Assembly: GCA_964247725.1 (NCBI GenBank)
Contig: CAXTVM010000010.1
Location: 1-64,000 of the forward strand
Source: Lichenicola sp964247725
GTDB taxonomy: Bacteria; Pseudomonadota; Alphaproteobacteria; Acetobacterales; Acetobacteraceae
Direction: 5' to 3'
DNA: 64,000 bases
The position numbers and the translations under genes were made by a program. Positions 25,252 to 35,302 of the stretch are shown here, piece after piece. The notes below the pieces were generated by a model. It was not told where the DNA came from, did not search any database, and saw nothing but the letters and a program-made list of their open reading frames with translations. The first letter of the stretch is position 1. Every line of letters begins with the position of its first letter.

Positions 25252-26807
25252 TGCAGGCAGGATTGCTGGAGCTCGCGCTTCAGGACCTTGCCCATGACGT
25301 TCCGCGGCAGCTCGTTCACGATCCGCACGTCGGCCAGGCGCTGCATCTTGCCCAGCTGCGCGTTGGCCCATTCAGCCAGCGCGGCCCCTGTCACCTTCGA
25401 TCCGGACACCAGGGTGACGAACCCCACCGGCGTCTCGCCCCAGCGCTCGGATTTGGCGCCGACCACCGCCGCCTCACGCACCGCGGGGTGCGTGCACAAC
25501 GCCGCCTCGAGGTCCACGGGATAGATGTTCATGCCGCCGGAGATGATGACGTCCTTCCGGCGGCCGACCACGGTGAGGAAGCCGTCGGCGTCGAAGCGGC
25601 CGAGGTCGCCGCTGCGGATGTAGCGGCGGCCCTCGGCGTCGTGCCACTCGGCCTCCGCGGTCTTGTCTGACAGGTTATGGTAGCCGGTCATCATCGCCGG
25701 CGACCGGCCGACCACCTCGCCGGCCTCGCCGACGGGCAGCACTTGGCCGGCCTCATCGATGATGAGCATCTCGTGGCCGAGGATCGGCCGGCCCACGGTA
25801 TGCAGCTTGTCGGGATGCTCGTGCGCCAGCAGCATGCAGGAGCCGCCGCCCTCGGTCATGCCGAAATACTCGATCAGCCCGCCCGGCCAGCGCGCCAGCA
25901 CCTCGGCCTTCAGCTCGGCCGAGAACGGCGCCGAGGTCGCGAACTTCATGACGTAGCTCGACAGGTCGTAGCGCTCGAAATCCGGCACGTCCAGGATGCG
26001 GCGATACTGCACCGGCACCAGCATCGCGACCGTCACGCGGTGCCGCTCGCTCAGCTCCAGGAACCCGCGCGCGTCGAAGCGCGGCATCAGCACCACGGTG
26101 CCGCCGCCGGCGAGCCCCGGCAGCAGGCTGACCAGCGTGGTGTTGGAGTAGAGCGGCGTCGAGAGCAGCGTCACCGCCTGCGGTCCGTAGCCGGGCGGAT
26201 CGGCCAGGTGCAGCTGCGGCCAGCGCATGGAGTGCGGTTGCACGATGCCCTTCGGCGCGCCGGTGGTGCCGGAGGAGTAGATGATGTTGAAGGGCTGCTC
26301 GGGCGTGATCGCCACCGGTTGCGGGCGGCTGCCCGGCGGCGGCGCCCAGTCCTCGACCGGGGTGCCGTGCGTCCCGTCGCCGATCGCCACCGGCCGGGCC
26401 GCGACCTCGCCCAGGTGCCGCGCCAGCGCCTCGGTCCCGACGCCGTCTAGGAACAGGTGGCTGGCGCCGCTGTCGCGCAGCATGGCCAGCAGCTGCTCCG
26501 GCGTCGCCGACGGCGCCAGCGGCGAGACTGCGGCCCCGGTCCGCAGGATGCCGAGGAACGCGGCGACGTAGGCGATCCCGGCGGCAGCGCAGATCGCCAC
26601 CGCCATGCCGCCGTGCACGCCGTCGCGCTGCAGGCCGGCGGCGATGCGGTCGGCCTCGTCGTGCAGCTGCAGATAGGTGGCGGTCTCCGGCCCGCAGACC
26701 AGCGCGGTGGCTCCGGGCGCCCGCCGCGCCTGCAGGGCGATCATGTCGGCGAACAGTCCGAACGGCTGGCGGACAAACTGTCGGATCTCGTCGTCGACGG
26801 TCACCAT
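25236..26807 (-). CDS. AMP-dependent acyl-CoA synthetase / ligase
   Basis: A 523-residue ANL-family enzyme that activates a carboxylic acid to its CoA ester through an acyl-adenylate. Motifs: phosphate loop IIYSSGTTGAPKGI (175-188), YFGMTEGGG, the hinge RSGDLGRFDADGF, and the C-terminal catalytic Lys in PRNVMGKVLKREL. Length is normal. It would be the entry step for the surrounding CoA pathway. It is divergent from the SMP-30 gene (151-base shared promoter) and convergent with the SDR, overlapping it by 16 bases. Confidence 0.93.
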   Translation of the reverse strand: MVTVDDEIRQFVRQPFGLFADMIALQARRAPGATALVCGPETATYLQLHDEADRIAAGLQRDGVHGGMAVAICAAAGIAYVAAFLGILRTGAAVSPLAPSATPEQLLAMLRDSGASHLFLDGVGTEALARHLGEVAARPVAIGDGTHGTPVEDWAPPPGSRPQPVAITPEQPFNIIYSSGTTGAPKGIVQPHSMRWPQLHLADPPGYGPQAVTLLSTPLYSNTTLVSLLPGLAGGGTVVLMPRFDARGFLELSERHRVTVAMLVPVQYRRILDVPDFERYDLSSYVMKFATSAPFSAELKAEVLARWPGGLIEYFGMTEGGGSCMLLAHEHPDKLHTVGRPILGHEMLIIDEAGQVLPVGEAGEVVGRSPAMMTGYHNLSDKTAEAEWHDAEGRRYIRSGDLGRFDADGFLTVVGRRKDVIISGGMNIYPVDLEAALCTHPAVREAAVVGAKSERWGETPVGFVTLVSGSKVTGAALAEWANAQLGKMQRLADVRIVNELPRNVMGKVLKRELQQSCLHQPVD

Positions 26808-26958
26808 CCGATCCTCCGGACCCAGGCGCCGCTTTAAGCAAATGGGTATGCTTCCGGCAGGCGTCGCGATCTCCTTATCCCCTCCCGTTCGGCCTAGTCA
26901 AACCGGGATCGTCTTCGTAAGCTGGAGTGATATCAAGAAAAACGGTTTGGCTGGAGGA

Positions 26959-27795
26959 ATGTCGTTGGTGATCTTGGCCGAGGGGCTGGCGTTCGGCGAG
27001 GCGCCGCGCTGGCGGGACGGATCGCTCTGGTGGTCCGACATGCACGATGACCGGGTTTGCCGGCTGGTCGACGGCGCCGTGCACGGCGTCTGCGACGTTC
27101 CGGCCCAGCCGTCCGGGCTCGGCTGGCTGCCGGACGGGCGGATGCTGGTGGTTTCGATGACCGACAAGAGGGTGTTGCGGCGCGAGCCGGACGGCACGCT
27201 GGTCACCCATGCCGACCTGTCGTCGCTGGTGCCGCGCCGCCTGAACGACATGATCGTCGACCGCTCCGGCCGTGCCTATGTCGGCAATTTCGGCTTCGAC
27301 CTCGACGGCGCCGAGCCGGTCGCGTCGACCGTGCTGGTGCGGGTCGATCCGGACGGCTCGTCGCGCGTGGCGGCGACCGATCTGCTGTTCCCCAACGGCA
27401 TGGCGATCACCGGGGACGGGCGCACGCTGATCGTCGCCGAGACCTGGGGCGCGCGGCTTACCGCGTTCGACATGGATGCCGACGGCAATCTCGGCCGCCG
27501 CCGGGTGTGGGCGCAGCTTCCCGGGCGCGCGGTGCCGGACGGGATCTGCCTCGATGCCGACGGCCACGTCTGGGCCGCGTCGCCCATCACCGCCGACTGC
27601 CTGCTCCTGGGCGAGGGCGGCGCGGTGATCGAGCGGGTCGAGACCGGCCGCGGCGCCTTCGCCTGCGCGCTGGGCGGCGCCGACCGGCGCACCCTGTTCG
27701 TGCTGACCGCCGACTCCCACGACCGCACGCGCCAGCGCCGGGAGCGGAACGGACGGCTGGAAGCGTTCCCGGTCGCGACGGCGGGTGTCGGTTGA
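26959..27795 (+). CDS. SMP-30/gluconolactonase/LRE-like lactonase
   Basis: A 278-residue six-bladed beta-propeller hydrolase. Typical metal-site and blade segments: AEGLAFGEAPRW (the metal Glu), RLNDMIVDRSGRAYVGNFG (Asn-Asp), FPNGMAITGDGRTLIVAET (Asn) and VPDGICLDADGHVW (Asp). It hydrolyses lactones or related esters using Ca or Zn. ATG 26959 has GGAGGA directly upstream. The divergent region shared with the acyl-CoA ligase contains TGATATCAAG at 26928-26937. It may open a lactone made by a Baeyer-Villiger-like step in the same pathway; no such oxygenase is adjacent. Confidence 0.9.
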   Translation: MSLVILAEGLAFGEAPRWRDGSLWWSDMHDDRVCRLVDGAVHGVCDVPAQPSGLGWLPDGRMLVVSMTDKRVLRREPDGTLVTHADLSSLVPRRLNDMIVDRSGRAYVGNFGFDLDGAEPVASTVLVRVDPDGSSRVAATDLLFPNGMAITGDGRTLIVAETWGARLTAFDMDADGNLGRRRVWAQLPGRAVPDGICLDADGHVWAASPITADCLLLGEGGAVIERVETGRGAFACALGGADRRTLFVLTADSHDRTRQRRERNGRLEAFPVATAGVG

Positions 27796-27812
27796 GAATG
27801 CGGGTATCAAGT

Positions 27813-27936
27813 CAAGGCAGGGGCGCCGCCCCTTGACCCCGCCGGGGCCGGCTGCCCTAGGACCCGATTCCTTAAGGAACGGTTTCCAAGGACCCAGCCT
27901 TTGGCGGGGTCCAGGGGCAGAGCCCCTGGCCTTCCT
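27813..27936. repeat. Intergenic palindromic repeat, copy F (head-to-head pair)
   Basis: Two half-elements around the palindrome ATTCCTTAAGGAACGG. The left half has GGCAGGGGCGCCGCCCCTTG and a GGGGCCGGCTGCCCTAG hairpin; the right half has CCTTTGGCGGGGTCCAGG and GGCAGAGCCCCTGGCCTTCC. It lies 17 bases after the SMP-30 stop. Confidence 0.92.
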
Positions 27937-28026
27937 TCAAGACTACGGGTTTGCCGTGCCGGCTTGCCCCGACCGCCCGGCTGGTGCCTAATCGAGGTAG
28001 CCGGTCCGCAAGATGGGAGTGTTCTG

Positions 28027-28920
28027 GTGAAAGATCTCGTAGGCAAGACTGTGGTGATCACCGGCGGCGCCAGCGGCATCGGCTTCTCGATGGCGCAGGC
28101 CTTCGCCGCCGAGGGCATGAAGATCGTCCTGGCCGACGTGGAGGAGCAGGCGCTCGACCGCGCGGTGGGGGCGCTCGCAGCCGGCGGGACGGAGGCGATC
28201 GGCCAGCGCTGCGACGTCTCCAAGTTCGCGCAGGTGGAGGCGCTGGCCGAGGCCGCCCGCAGCCGCTTCGGCAAGATCCACGTCCTGTGCAACAACGCCG
28301 GCGTCTCGATCACCGGTCCGATCTTCCAGATGAGCCTGGACGACTGGCGCTGGGTCTACGACGTCAACGTCTGGGGCATCATCCACGGCATCAAGGCGTT
28401 CGTGCCGATCCTGATGGAGCAGGGCGAGGAGGCACACGTCGTCAACACCGCGTCGCTGGCTTCCTTCAACGGCACCGGCGACCATTCGCCCTATTGCTCG
28501 TCGAAGGCGGCGGCGCTCTCGCTCAGCCAGTCGCTCTACAGCGAGATGATCGGGTTCGACACCAAGGTCGGCGTCAGCGTGGTCTGCCCGGGCATGGTCG
28601 ACACCGCGATCAACAAGTCCTGGCGCAACCGTCCGCAGGAGGACCGGCCCTGGAGCGACCGCGAGTCCGCGCACGAGGCGTTCGTGAAGGGGTCGGAGCA
28701 GTTCCAGAAGGGGGGAGTGTCGCCCGACGAGATCGCGCGCGTGACGATCGAGGCGGTGAAGGAGAACCGTTTCTACGTCTTCAACGGTCCGCGCTGGCTG
28801 GAGTTCGTCAGCCGCACCACCGGCCCGATCCTCGCCGCGGCGAACCCGCCGGTCATCACCTGGGGTCCGGACCTGCGCTCCGAGGAAAAGAAGGCCGCCA
28901 TGCCGAACCTAGCACCCTGA
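28027..28920 (+). CDS. SDR-family oxidoreductase
   Basis: A 297-residue short-chain dehydrogenase. TGGASGIG (12-19), NNAG (89-92), Ser143, Tyr156 and Lys160 form a complete NAD(P) and catalytic set. DVEEQALDRA after the second strand places an Asp at the NAD-preferring position. The C-terminal tail extends past a typical 250-residue SDR and ends with GPDLRSEEKKAAM. GTG at 28027 is chosen because the conserved start follows it and GATGGGAG lies upstream; the frame is open back through the repeat. The dehydrogenase at 28939 follows 18 bases later, so they probably form one operon. Confidence 0.86.
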   Translation: MKDLVGKTVVITGGASGIGFSMAQAFAAEGMKIVLADVEEQALDRAVGALAAGGTEAIGQRCDVSKFAQVEALAEAARSRFGKIHVLCNNAGVSITGPIFQMSLDDWRWVYDVNVWGIIHGIKAFVPILMEQGEEAHVVNTASLASFNGTGDHSPYCSSKAAALSLSQSLYSEMIGFDTKVGVSVVCPGMVDTAINKSWRNRPQEDRPWSDRESAHEAFVKGSEQFQKGGVSPDEIARVTIEAVKENRFYVFNGPRWLEFVSRTTGPILAAANPPVITWGPDLRSEEKKAAMPNLAP

Positions 28921-28938
28921 CGGAAAGCGATCAGCACG

Positions 28939-30246
<1,308 letters not shown>

Positions 30247-30274
30247 CGGGAGCGGCGCCGCCGGCGGCGCCGCG

Positions 30275-30946
30275 CTACCGCCTGGTCGCCGTGAAGCGTC
30301 CGGTTCCGCTGCCGCTGTCTATCGCGCCCTGCAGCGAGCCGTCATCCAGCAGGGTTCCGCTGTAGGCCACGTGGACCGACCGGTCCCGGAACTGCGTGTC
30401 GTATCCGAACCTGATCCGGGAGCCGTCGACGGTGCCGGTGGTCCGCAGCGTCGGCCCCTCGGTGGCGACACACGGGCCGTCCAGCCGGTCGCCGTCGGGC
30501 CGGAACGTGCAGACCAGCAGGTAGTGGAGATCGTCGCCGATCGCCACATCCACCTTCCAGGTGGCGGTCTGGCCGGCCGGCGCCCCCGACAGCCTGGTCG
30601 CCTCGAACTGCCCGGTGCTCGAACCGGCGTCGACGACCCCTCTCACCGAGCCGTCAGGCTGGTTGGCGCCGCGGAACTTCAGGTAGACGCCGCCGCCGTT
30701 GTAGTTGGTGAAGTACTTGAAGCTCATGCCGGTCGCGGTGGTACGGCCGGTGGTGCGCAGGGTCGGCCCCTGGGTGTTGGCGCAAGGCCCGACGATCGAT
30801 CCGCCGACGCTCTTGAACACGCAGACCAGCGTGTAGTCGATCTGCGATCCGAACGTGCTCTTCACTGCCCACGTTCCGGACAGATCCGCCGCCGATGCCG
30901 CCGCTGGCGTGCCGAGTACGGCAAGTGCGACAAGAAGCGTCTTCAT
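30275..30946 (-). CDS. Secreted protein made of two ~100-residue repeats, unknown function
   Basis: A 223-residue protein with a clear signal peptide (cleavage after about ASAA, residue 20). The mature part is an internal duplication. Unit 1 (about 22-118) and unit 2 (about 126-222) both contain LVC.F, a G.GPC motif, EGPTLRTTG or QGPTLRTTG, DGS..G..D.GS.TG.F and ATR. Each unit thus has two cysteines that may pair. The predicted all-beta pattern suggests a lipocalin-like or small barrel unit. I do not recognise the family. It is convergent with the dehydrogenase gene. Confidence 0.72.
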   Translation of the reverse strand: MKTLLVALAVLGTPAAASAADLSGTWAVKSTFGSQIDYTLVCVFKSVGGSIVGPCANTQGPTLRTTGRTTATGMSFKYFTNYNGGGVYLKFRGANQPDGSVRGVVDAGSSTGQFEATRLSGAPAGQTATWKVDVAIGDDLHYLLVCTFRPDGDRLDGPCVATEGPTLRTTGTVDGSRIRFGYDTQFRDRSVHVAYSGTLLDDGSLQGAIDSGSGTGRFTATRR

Positions 30947-31086
30947 CGGCAGGCCCCCAGATCTTGTGATGTCCGTCGGCGCCGATCATGGCACCGCGCG
31001 TGCCGTGTCCGCAAGCCGACCCGGCAACGATCCGATCGCAGCCAAGCGCCAAACTTGCAGCCCTGCGCTGCAAGGATCGCTCCCCA

Positions 31087-32445
31087 TCATCTCCGGGAGC
31101 GGGCCGCGTCACCGAAATCCGGGCCGCCGTACTCGGCGAAGCCGGCACCGGAGGCATCGGCCGCGGCCGCATCAGGCTCGGCCGGACGCGGGACCCGGGC
31201 CCTGCGGCTGGCCGAGAGCGCCAGCAGGATCGTCGGCGTCGCGACCGCGGCGGCCATGAAGAACGGGACGTCGTGGCCGGGCACGGCGAAGGCGAGGCCG
31301 GCGCAGAACGGGCCTGCGATGCGCGCCAGCGCGCCGCACGCGTTGTTCAGGCCGAGGATCTGGCCGCGCCGGTCCGGGTGGGCGACGCGCGAGATCAGCG
31401 CGCCGATGTTGGGAAACGCCACCGACTGCCCGATCGCCGCCAGCATCAGCAGGAGCACCGTCACGCGGCCCGACGGCGAGAACGGCTGCAGCGCCGAGCA
31501 GGCCGCCATCAGCGCCATGCCGGAGGCGAGCATGGCGCCCTCGCCGAACCGGCGCGCCAGCCGCCCGGTGAAGCCCAGCTGCGTGGCCGCCGCGGCGACG
31601 CCGACGCAGGCGAAGCAGGCGCCGATCTGACGCGGTCCCCAGCCGTCGCGAGCCTGGGTCCAGAGGCCGAAGATGCTCTCGATGCCGGTGAAGGCGAAGC
31701 CGACCAGGAAGGTCAGCAGCATCATGCGGCCGACCACCGGGTGGGCGACCGACTCGCCCAGCACCGCCCAGCGGCTCTTCGGCGTCTCGATGTGGAGGCC
31801 GCGCACGCGGCTCTCGCGCACGAACAGGATCACCGCCACCGCCGAGCTGGCCGACAGGCCGGCGGCCACGAACAGCGGCAGCCGGAACCCGGCCGGCCCC
31901 GCCTCCGGCCGAGCCAGCAGGCCGCCCAGCGAGGGGCCGACGATCAGCCCGATGTTCCAGGCCGCCCCCATCAGGGCCATCCGCCCGGTGCGCTCGCCGG
32001 GCGGCGTCACGTCGGCGAGGTAGCCCTGCACCACGGCGCCGTTGCCGCTGGCGAGCCCGCCGCACAGCCGGATCAGGAACGCCCAGTAGATGTTCGGCGC
32101 GAACGCCAGCGCCAGGTAGCAGGCGCAGTTGCCGCATACGGTGGAGATCAGCAGCGGCTTGCGGCCGAAGCGGTCGGACATGCGGCCCCAGAACGGCTCG
32201 CCGAAGAACGCGCCGACCGAATAGGCGGAAAACACTAGGGCGATGGCCCAGGACGGGGTGTGGAACGACTTGGCGTAGAACGGCAGCAACGGCACGATGA
32301 TGCCGAAGCCCAGCATGTTGATCAGGATCACCGAGACGAGCGTCAGCGCCGCCCGCTGCGGCGCCGCGGCACCGTCCCCGCCTCGCATCCGCGCCAGCAT
32401 CCTGAACGGCCCGCGACTCCGGCCGGACGGCCTGCCGATACTCAT
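31087..32445 (-). CDS. MFS efflux transporter (TCR/Tet-like)
   Basis: A 452-residue 12-helix MFS protein. MLGFGIIVPLLPFYAK in helix 1 and the loop 2-3 motif GRMSDRFGRKPLL are classic for drug:H+ antiporter 1 transporters such as the tetracycline resistance family. LADVTPPGERTGRMALMGAAW matches the loop 4-5 motif. ATG 32445 is chosen over the earlier in-frame ATG at 32481 because GGAGGG lies 8 bases before it. Substrate unknown; similarity to the Tet family alone does not prove antibiotic efflux. The gene stands alone. Confidence 0.87.
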   Translation of the reverse strand: MSIGRPSGRSRGPFRMLARMRGGDGAAAPQRAALTLVSVILINMLGFGIIVPLLPFYAKSFHTPSWAIALVFSAYSVGAFFGEPFWGRMSDRFGRKPLLISTVCGNCACYLALAFAPNIYWAFLIRLCGGLASGNGAVVQGYLADVTPPGERTGRMALMGAAWNIGLIVGPSLGGLLARPEAGPAGFRLPLFVAAGLSASSAVAVILFVRESRVRGLHIETPKSRWAVLGESVAHPVVGRMMLLTFLVGFAFTGIESIFGLWTQARDGWGPRQIGACFACVGVAAAATQLGFTGRLARRFGEGAMLASGMALMAACSALQPFSPSGRVTVLLLMLAAIGQSVAFPNIGALISRVAHPDRRGQILGLNNACGALARIAGPFCAGLAFAVPGHDVPFFMAAAVATPTILLALSASRRARVPRPAEPDAAAADASGAGFAEYGGPDFGDAARSRR

Positions 32446-32656
32446 GGCGACATCCCTCCGATCCCGGACCGGGTTTCTCATCTTTCCATCGCGGCCGCAA
32501 GAAATCGGCCGGGCAAGTAGGTGTGACGGCAGCGATGCCGGTCCGGAACCATACCTCTGTGCTCAATCTCGGCGATGGCGCCGGCACGGCGGACGATGTA
32601 CGGCATTCCGCGAGGCTGGAACCGCGGCGGCACGCCGCGTCAGGGGAGTTGGGGCC

Positions 32657-33790
32657 ATGGGCGCCGACGAGACCAACCTGGAGCTCCGCTCCCTCCTGCG
32701 GAGGTCCGGCCAGCTCGAGCTGTCGCTGGACCGGGTGCCGATGCCCGAGCCGGCCGCGGACGAGGTGGTGGTGGCGCTGCAGGCGGCGCCGATCAACCCG
32801 TCCGACATGATCGGCATGCTCGTCTTCGCCGATCCGGCCTCGGCGCGGACGTCCGGCTCCGGCACCCGGCCGGTCACGCTGCTGGACGTGCCGGAAGCCG
32901 CCATGGGCGCTGCCTGGGCGCGGCTCGACCAGCCGCTGCCGATGGGCGGCGAGGGCGCCGGCCTGGTCACGGCGGCGGGTGGCGGCGCCGCGGCGCAGGC
33001 GCTGCTCGGCCGGCGCGTCGGCATCGTCGGCGCCGCAAGCTATGCCCGCTACCGCGCCGTGAAGGCGGCCGACTGCCTGCCCCTCCCCGAGGGCGCCACG
33101 GCGGCCGACGGCGCCGGCTGGTTTGTCAACCCGATGACCGTGCTTGGCATGGTGGACACCATGCGCGCCGAGGGCCACACCGCGCTGGTCCACACCGTTG
33201 GCGCCTCGAACCTCGGCCAGATGCTGAACCGGGTCTGCCGGACCGACGGCATCGGCCTGGTCAACATCGTCCGCAGCGACGCGCAGGGGGCGCTGCTGCG
33301 CGCCGCTGGCGCCGCGCACGTCTGCAACTCGACCGCCTCCGGCTTCGCCCAGGACCTGCTGGCGGCGCTGGAGGCCACCGGCGCCACGCTCGCCTTCGAC
33401 GCGATCGGCGGCGGCCGGCTGGCCGGGCAGATCCTGGCCGCGATGGAGCAGGCGGCGAGCCGGCGGATGACGGACCACAGCCGCTACGGCTCGGGCGTGC
33501 ACAAGCAGGTCTACATCTACGGCGGCCTGGATCTCGGCCCGACCCTGATCGACCGCAGCTTCGGGCTGGCCTGGGGCATCGGCGGCTGGCTGGTGACGCC
33601 GTTCCTGGAGAAGGCGGGCGCCGAGCGCGTCGGTCAGCTGCGGGCCCGCGTCACGGCCGAACTGACCACCACCTTCGCCAGCCGCTACACCGCGACCCTC
33701 TCACTCGCGGACGCGATCAATCCGGACGTCATCCGCACCTACACGCAGCGTGCCACCGACCGGAAGTACCTGATCGACCCGTCGAAGTAA
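32657..33790 (+). CDS. Zinc-independent MDR-family alcohol dehydrogenase / quinone oxidoreductase-like
   Basis: A 377-residue medium-chain dehydrogenase/reductase. N-terminal QAAPINPSDMIGML and GGEGAGLVTAAGG are the usual catalytic-domain stretches, and HTVGASNLGQMLNRVC is the nucleotide-binding turn in place of the usual GXGXXG. No structural or catalytic zinc cysteines are seen, as in crotonyl-CoA or quinone reductases. ATG 32657 has GGGGAG upstream. The stop TAA is joined directly to the repeat at 33790. The substrate is unknown. Confidence 0.83.
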   Translation: MGADETNLELRSLLRRSGQLELSLDRVPMPEPAADEVVVALQAAPINPSDMIGMLVFADPASARTSGSGTRPVTLLDVPEAAMGAAWARLDQPLPMGGEGAGLVTAAGGGAAAQALLGRRVGIVGAASYARYRAVKAADCLPLPEGATAADGAGWFVNPMTVLGMVDTMRAEGHTALVHTVGASNLGQMLNRVCRTDGIGLVNIVRSDAQGALLRAAGAAHVCNSTASGFAQDLLAALEATGATLAFDAIGGGRLAGQILAAMEQAASRRMTDHSRYGSGVHKQVYIYGGLDLGPTLIDRSFGLAWGIGGWLVTPFLEKAGAERVGQLRARVTAELTTTFASRYTATLSLADAINPDVIRTYTQRATDRKYLIDPSK

Positions 33791-33946
33791 GGCCAGGGCG
33801 CTGCCCTGGACCCGTTGGGGCCGCGGGCCCCAAACCCCGATTCATAAGAGGAATTCCTTGACGAAATGGGTCCTAGGGCCGTCGTGCGCCAGCACGCTTC
33901 GCGTGACGGCCCTAGCGGGGTCCAGGGGCAGGGTCCCTGGCCTTAC
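33790..33946. repeat. Intergenic palindromic repeat, copy G (head-to-head pair, long inner hairpin)
   Basis: Left half: GGCCAGGGCGCTGCCCTGG, ACCCG, hairpin TTGGGGCCGCGGGCCCCAA, ACCCCGATTC. Right half: a long hairpin whose arms TAGGGCCGTC and GACGGCCCTA enclose an inner pair, then GCGGGGTCCAGGGGCAGG and CCCTGGCCTTACC. Its left end touches the TAA of one gene, and its right end holds the TAA of the opposing WrbA-like gene. Confidence 0.92.
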
Positions 33947-34563
33947 CCCTCTATCGCATCACCCTTCATCAAAGCCGCCGCGATACTGACCATCCGCCGC
34001 CCCTGGTGGCGGATCGCCGCCAGGTCCTCCTCCCGCGGCGGCCGGTTCTCCTCGCCGACGACCGTGGAGGCGCCGTACGGCGAGCCGGCCTCGAGCATCA
34101 CCTCGTCGGTGTAGCCGGTGGGAACGATGATCATGCCCAGATGCGCCATCGGCGCGTAGAGCGAGACCGTCACCACCTCGCTGCCGCCATGCGGCCAGGA
34201 GACCGAGGCGAACGCGCCGCCCACCTTGCCGGCCAGCAGGCCCTTCTTCCATTGCGGGCCGAGCTGGTCGAGGAACGCCTTCAGCTCGGTGGCCATGGCG
34301 CCAAAATAGCAGGGCGTCCCGAACAGGATCGCGTCCGCCCACAGCGCGTCGTCGGTCTCCGGCTCTGGATGGAGCCCGTTCATCCGGTCGGCCTCCCGAC
34401 GCCATTTCTCCACCTTGTCGATCACGGCGGCGGGCACGACCTCGCGGGCGCGGCGCAGGCGGACCTCGGCCCCCGCCTCGCAGGCCGCCTCCGCGGCGGC
34501 GACGGCGAGCGCCTCGGTCGAGCCGGAGCGCGAATAGAACACGATGAGCAGCTTGACCGGCAT
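33943..34563 (-). CDS. wrbA: NAD(P)H:quinone oxidoreductase, WrbA-like flavodoxin fold
   Basis: A 206-residue flavoprotein. The FMN phosphate loop is YSRSGSTEALAVA near the start; FGTPCYFGAMATELKAFLDQ and GGAFASVSWPHGGSE are the other FMN contacts and match WrbA (family: GTPTRFGNM, GGQE). WrbA proteins reduce quinones by two electrons using NAD(P)H. ATG 34563 starts the conserved part. The final codons and TAA are read from the end of the repeat at 33790-33946. The Cys in GTPCYFG replaces the more common Thr-Arg. It stands alone with a 200-base gap to the next gene. Confidence 0.88.
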   Translation of the reverse strand: MPVKLLIVFYSRSGSTEALAVAAAEAACEAGAEVRLRRAREVVPAAVIDKVEKWRREADRMNGLHPEPETDDALWADAILFGTPCYFGAMATELKAFLDQLGPQWKKGLLAGKVGGAFASVSWPHGGSEVVTVSLYAPMAHLGMIIVPTGYTDEVMLEAGSPYGASTVVGEENRPPREEDLAAIRHQGRRMVSIAAALMKGDAIEG

Positions 34564-34764
34564 GCGGATCCCTCGGGCGTCGGGGAGGGCGTGGCCCGTC
34601 CTCCCCACGGCACCCAGGCAACGTCGGGCCGGCTGACCGGCCGGCGCCGCGGCGGTGAATTTCTCGTGTGCCGCCCGGCATCGCGCCGCTGCCCGGGGGC
34701 CAAGCGGTGGCATGAGGCGAAGCGTTCGTTCTAGGCTTCGCCCGTCGAGTCGGGGAGGGCGCGC

Positions 34765-35238
34765 GTGCAGGTCACAGAAGCCGGCGATCCCCATCCGCGG
34801 CCGGCGGCGTCCGCGGAACCGCCATCGGGCCCGCCGCCCGTCCCCCTCAGGGCCGGCACCATCCCGGTCACGGTGCGCCTCGACCCGCCGCGCTACGATC
34901 GGCTGAAGCGGCTGGTGCTGCGGCTGCAGACCACCGGGCAGAGCATCATCCAGACCGCGCTCGACCGCAGCATGGTGACGCTCGAGCGCGAGCGGGCGCC
35001 GCGGGTCGAGATCGCCGGCCAGAGCAGCCTGTTCGCCGGGCCCGCCATGGCCGACGAGGGCCCGCGCCGGCCGGTGCAGGACAGCTTCGCCTTCGTGCGG
35101 CCGGAGCCGACCGTGGCCCTGACCTACCGCGCCACCGTGCCGATGCACCGCTGGCTGCACCGCCGCTCGGCCGAGACCGGGCAGACCATCCAGGACATCA
35201 TCACCGACGCGCTGACGGCGGCGCGGGGCGGCGGCTGA
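34765..35238 (+). CDS. Small protein with two ribbon-helix-helix-like segments
   Basis: A 157-residue protein starting at GTG 34765, with GGGGAGGG about 6 bases upstream. After a Pro-rich leader (about 1-32), residues 33-70 read IPVTVRLDPPRYDRLKRLVL then TGQSIIQTALDRSM, and residues 117-152 read ALTYRATVPMHRWLHRRSAE then TGQTIQDIITDALTA. Both have the strand-helix-turn-helix pattern of ribbon-helix-helix DNA-binding proteins such as the antitoxin/Arc group. An acidic/polar linker of about 45 residues separates them. A single chain with two such units could fold as a pseudo-dimer. No toxin gene is adjacent. I infer a DNA-binding role. Confidence 0.6.
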   Translation: MQVTEAGDPHPRPAASAEPPSGPPPVPLRAGTIPVTVRLDPPRYDRLKRLVLRLQTTGQSIIQTALDRSMVTLERERAPRVEIAGQSSLFAGPAMADEGPRRPVQDSFAFVRPEPTVALTYRATVPMHRWLHRRSAETGQTIQDIITDALTAARGGG

Positions 35239-35302
35239 CCCAGCCGCATGCGCCGATGGCCCCTCCCTTGCATGGATTTCTCCTGCAATCGAGGGGCTCC
35301 CG

